Origin: JABMMZ01 sp964600345
GTDB taxonomy: Bacteria > Bacteroidota > Bacteroidia > NS11-12g > UBA955
Assembly: GCA_964600345.1 (NCBI GenBank)
Contig: CAZRKA010000024.1
Coordinates: forward strand, 1-25,302
Reading direction: 5' to 3'
Length of the DNA stretch: 25,302 bases
Shown piece after piece: positions 23,723-25,302 of this stretch (positions are counted from its first letter, which is position 1; each line of letters opens with the position of its first letter). The notes beneath the pieces were generated by a model, which saw only the letters and a list, made by a program, of their open reading frames with translations, searched no databases and had not been told where the DNA came from. The position numbers and the translations under genes are program-made.

Positions 23723-23740
23723 TCAATAATATTTCTTTTA

Positions 23741-25276
23741 TCAGTAGGTCAGTTTAAAGTCTACCCTTCTGTTTTTAGCTTTACCTGCCTTAGTCTTATT
23801 GTCTGCAATCGGTTGAGTGTCACCGTAACCGGTTGCTGTCAATCTTGAGGCGGCAACACCTTTGTTGATCAGATAAGCCATAACTGCGTTGGCGCGTTTT
23901 TGAGAGAGTTCCTTATTTTTAACTGGATCGCCAACATTGTCAGTGTGTCCTTCTATTGAAACGTTAGCTTCAGGATATTCCATCAGGATTTTAACCAAAG
24001 CATCCAGATCGTCGTATGATTCAGGCTTGATTATATCGCTACCTGTTTCAAAGTTGATACCTTTGGCTGCAAGTGCTATTTTCTGCACTACCTCTTGTTT
24101 AATTTCAGGACAACCTTTATTGGCTGCAATACCTGCTACTTTAGGACAAACGTCTCTGTTGTCGTAAACACCGTCACCGTCTGAGTCAGGGCAACCTTCG
24201 CCTTCTGCCGGACCTGCAACATTCGGACATTTGTCTTTTCTGTCTTCAATGCCATCGCCGTCGGTATCCGGGCAACCGTTGAACTCTTTAAGACCTTTAA
24301 CGCTTGGACACTGATCTTCGATGTCAATGATGCCGTCACCGTCGGTATCCGGGCAACCATTGAATTCTACCGGTCCTGCCTTATCAGGGCAACGGTCTTT
24401 GCTGTCTATAATACCATCGTTGTCTTTATCAGGGCAACCATTGAATTTGCGTGGGCCAAAGTTGAACGGACAAGAATCCTGATAATCCGGAATTGTATCA
24501 AGGTCAGAATCTTTTGGACAACCTTCTTCGTTAACAGGTAACTGCCAAGGTTGTGTTTTAGGACATTTGTCGAGTTTATCAGGCACACCATCCTTGTCTT
24601 TGTCTTTCTGTGAAGCTCCGCCAGGGCCAGGTTCGCCATAAGGAAGATTAAAGAAGAAACCCAATGAATGATATGCAAAAAGATCGTTGTTCTTATTTCT
24701 GGTGTGAACAAGATAAGCGTAAGGCTCACCGTCCCAGATATCGTTGAAAGTGTAATTGAACATTGACTGAAGTCTGAATCCGAATTTTTCGTTTACACTG
24801 TATTGAAATCCGAAGCCTGCTGCAGCATTACCGGCTGCTCCGGTATATGAAGCCGGATCGCGGCTGACTTTGCTGTGAAGATATACACCGCCAAGTCCAA
24901 GCATGATGTATGGAGTAAATGGTTTATCTTTTAAAAACTTAAATCTGATACCACCATTGACGGTCGCAACATTTGTTTTAAAAAATACATCAGAGAATTC
25001 AGGGTCTACAAAAGGCAGTCTGGTAAAGAATCCTACATCACCGCCGGAGGCAAAGAACGAAAGGTCAATATTGGGTGTAAGGTAGTAGCTAAATGAAGCA
25101 CCCAGACCCTGATAATTTGGTTTTCTTGCAAAATACAATGCTGATCCAAGATCTCCCTGATATTCGTTTATACCGCCATTTAGCTCAATCCCAAGCCTTC
25201 TCTCTGCAGATTGCGAAAAAGCCTGATAGACAGACAAGAATGCAATGATAGTAATTAGTAATTTTTTCTTTATCAT
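23741..25276 (-). CDS. OmpA-family protein with TSP3 calcium-binding repeats
   Basis: This 511-residue outer-membrane protein has a signal peptide (MIKKKLLITIIAFLSVYQAFSQ) and an N-terminal beta-barrel domain (about 23-215, starting LGIELNGGINEYQGDLGSA). Six thrombospondin type 3 repeats follow (about 222-390), each with a D-x-D-x-D-G-x-x-D-like calcium loop and a CP pair, such as DTDGDGIIDIEDQCP. The C-terminal OmpA peptidoglycan-binding domain (about 400-511) contains INFETGSDIIKPES, VSIEGHTDNVGD, LSQKRANAVMAYLINKGV and NRRVDF. The Asp and Arg that grip diaminopimelate are in the expected places. It probably ties the outer membrane to the cell wall; the Ca-dependent repeats act as a rigid spacer. 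Successive repeats share near-identical DNA, for example the 18-nt block starting at 24260 and at 24341, 81 nt apart. Only 26 nt of upstream sequence are present. Confidence 0.96.
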   Translation of the reverse strand: MIKKKLLITIIAFLSVYQAFSQSAERRLGIELNGGINEYQGDLGSALYFARKPNYQGLGASFSYYLTPNIDLSFFASGGDVGFFTRLPFVDPEFSDVFFKTNVATVNGGIRFKFLKDKPFTPYIMLGLGGVYLHSKVSRDPASYTGAAGNAAAGFGFQYSVNEKFGFRLQSMFNYTFNDIWDGEPYAYLVHTRNKNNDLFAYHSLGFFFNLPYGEPGPGGASQKDKDKDGVPDKLDKCPKTQPWQLPVNEEGCPKDSDLDTIPDYQDSCPFNFGPRKFNGCPDKDNDGIIDSKDRCPDKAGPVEFNGCPDTDGDGIIDIEDQCPSVKGLKEFNGCPDTDGDGIEDRKDKCPNVAGPAEGEGCPDSDGDGVYDNRDVCPKVAGIAANKGCPEIKQEVVQKIALAAKGINFETGSDIIKPESYDDLDALVKILMEYPEANVSIEGHTDNVGDPVKNKELSQKRANAVMAYLINKGVAASRLTATGYGDTQPIADNKTKAGKAKNRRVDFKLTY

Positions 25277-25302
25277 AAGCTGCTTTTTATTAGTAATTTG
25301 TT

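Larger units (their letters stand above)
23337..23740. other. Sparse intergenic region before the convergent ompA gene
   Basis: Together with the preceding terminator this is the longest stretch without a recognised gene. It contains a paired palindrome (23365-23398), a possible 47-residue ORF on the minus strand (23446-23589) and the ompA terminator (23695-23722). I see no tRNA-like fold, insertion-sequence ends or other recognisable element. Its width stands out against the tight spacing elsewhere, so it may be a remnant of a lost gene. Confidence 0.5.

Overview
The window looks like a core chromosomal region of a Bacteroidota bacterium, perhaps Chitinophagia- or Sphingobacteriia-like. Four things point there: a C-terminal domain for type IX secretion, a DUF3098 gene between ftsX and uppP, a Bacteroidota-type divergent PurM, and promoters of the form TTTG-N18/19-TAnnTTTG in front of most genes with no clear Shine-Dalgarno sequence. 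There is no tRNA, rRNA, insertion sequence, phage gene or CRISPR array. The content is mainly housekeeping and cell envelope, and I see no large undescribed system.

Left part (1-4302). A gene running off the left edge encodes the N-terminus of a probable murein L,D-transpeptidase. Next come two tandem paralogous small lipoproteins, closed by a strong terminator. Then follow thyA and a compact envelope operon: ftsX (TTG start), a DUF3098 membrane protein, and uppP (GTG start overlapping the preceding stop).

Middle part (4306-14880). The leftward genes are a TolB/PD40-propeller protein, a PurM-like AIR synthase, and a two-gene unit of a Tyr/Asn/Gly/Ser-rich lipoprotein followed by a FadL-like outer-membrane protein. 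An archaeal/eukaryotic-type proS reads rightward from an intergenic region with nested inverted repeats and two facing promoters. Then come a leftward secreted prolyl oligopeptidase and an ABC exporter.

Right part (15070-25302). The leftward genes are a 916-residue Asp-box protein with both a lipobox and a type IX sorting domain, and leuS. The rightward genes are gdhA, a one-base-overlapping psd, and a small secreted Cys-rich protein with a terminator. A sparse 459-bp gap holds a pair of palindromes and a possible 47-residue ORF. A leftward OmpA/TSP3 porin-like protein ends the window.

How the genes relate: most link to building or decorating the envelope (L,D-transpeptidase, FtsX, UppP, PSD, OmpA, FadL-like protein, lipoproteins, type IX cargo). 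The rest are nucleotide synthesis (ThyA, PurM), translation (ProRS, LeuRS) and nitrogen metabolism (GDH). The most useful second-look items are the lipobox plus type IX domain protein, the proS/lipoprotein intergenic structure, promoters abutting start codons (possible leaderless mRNAs), and the Cys-rich secreted peptide.
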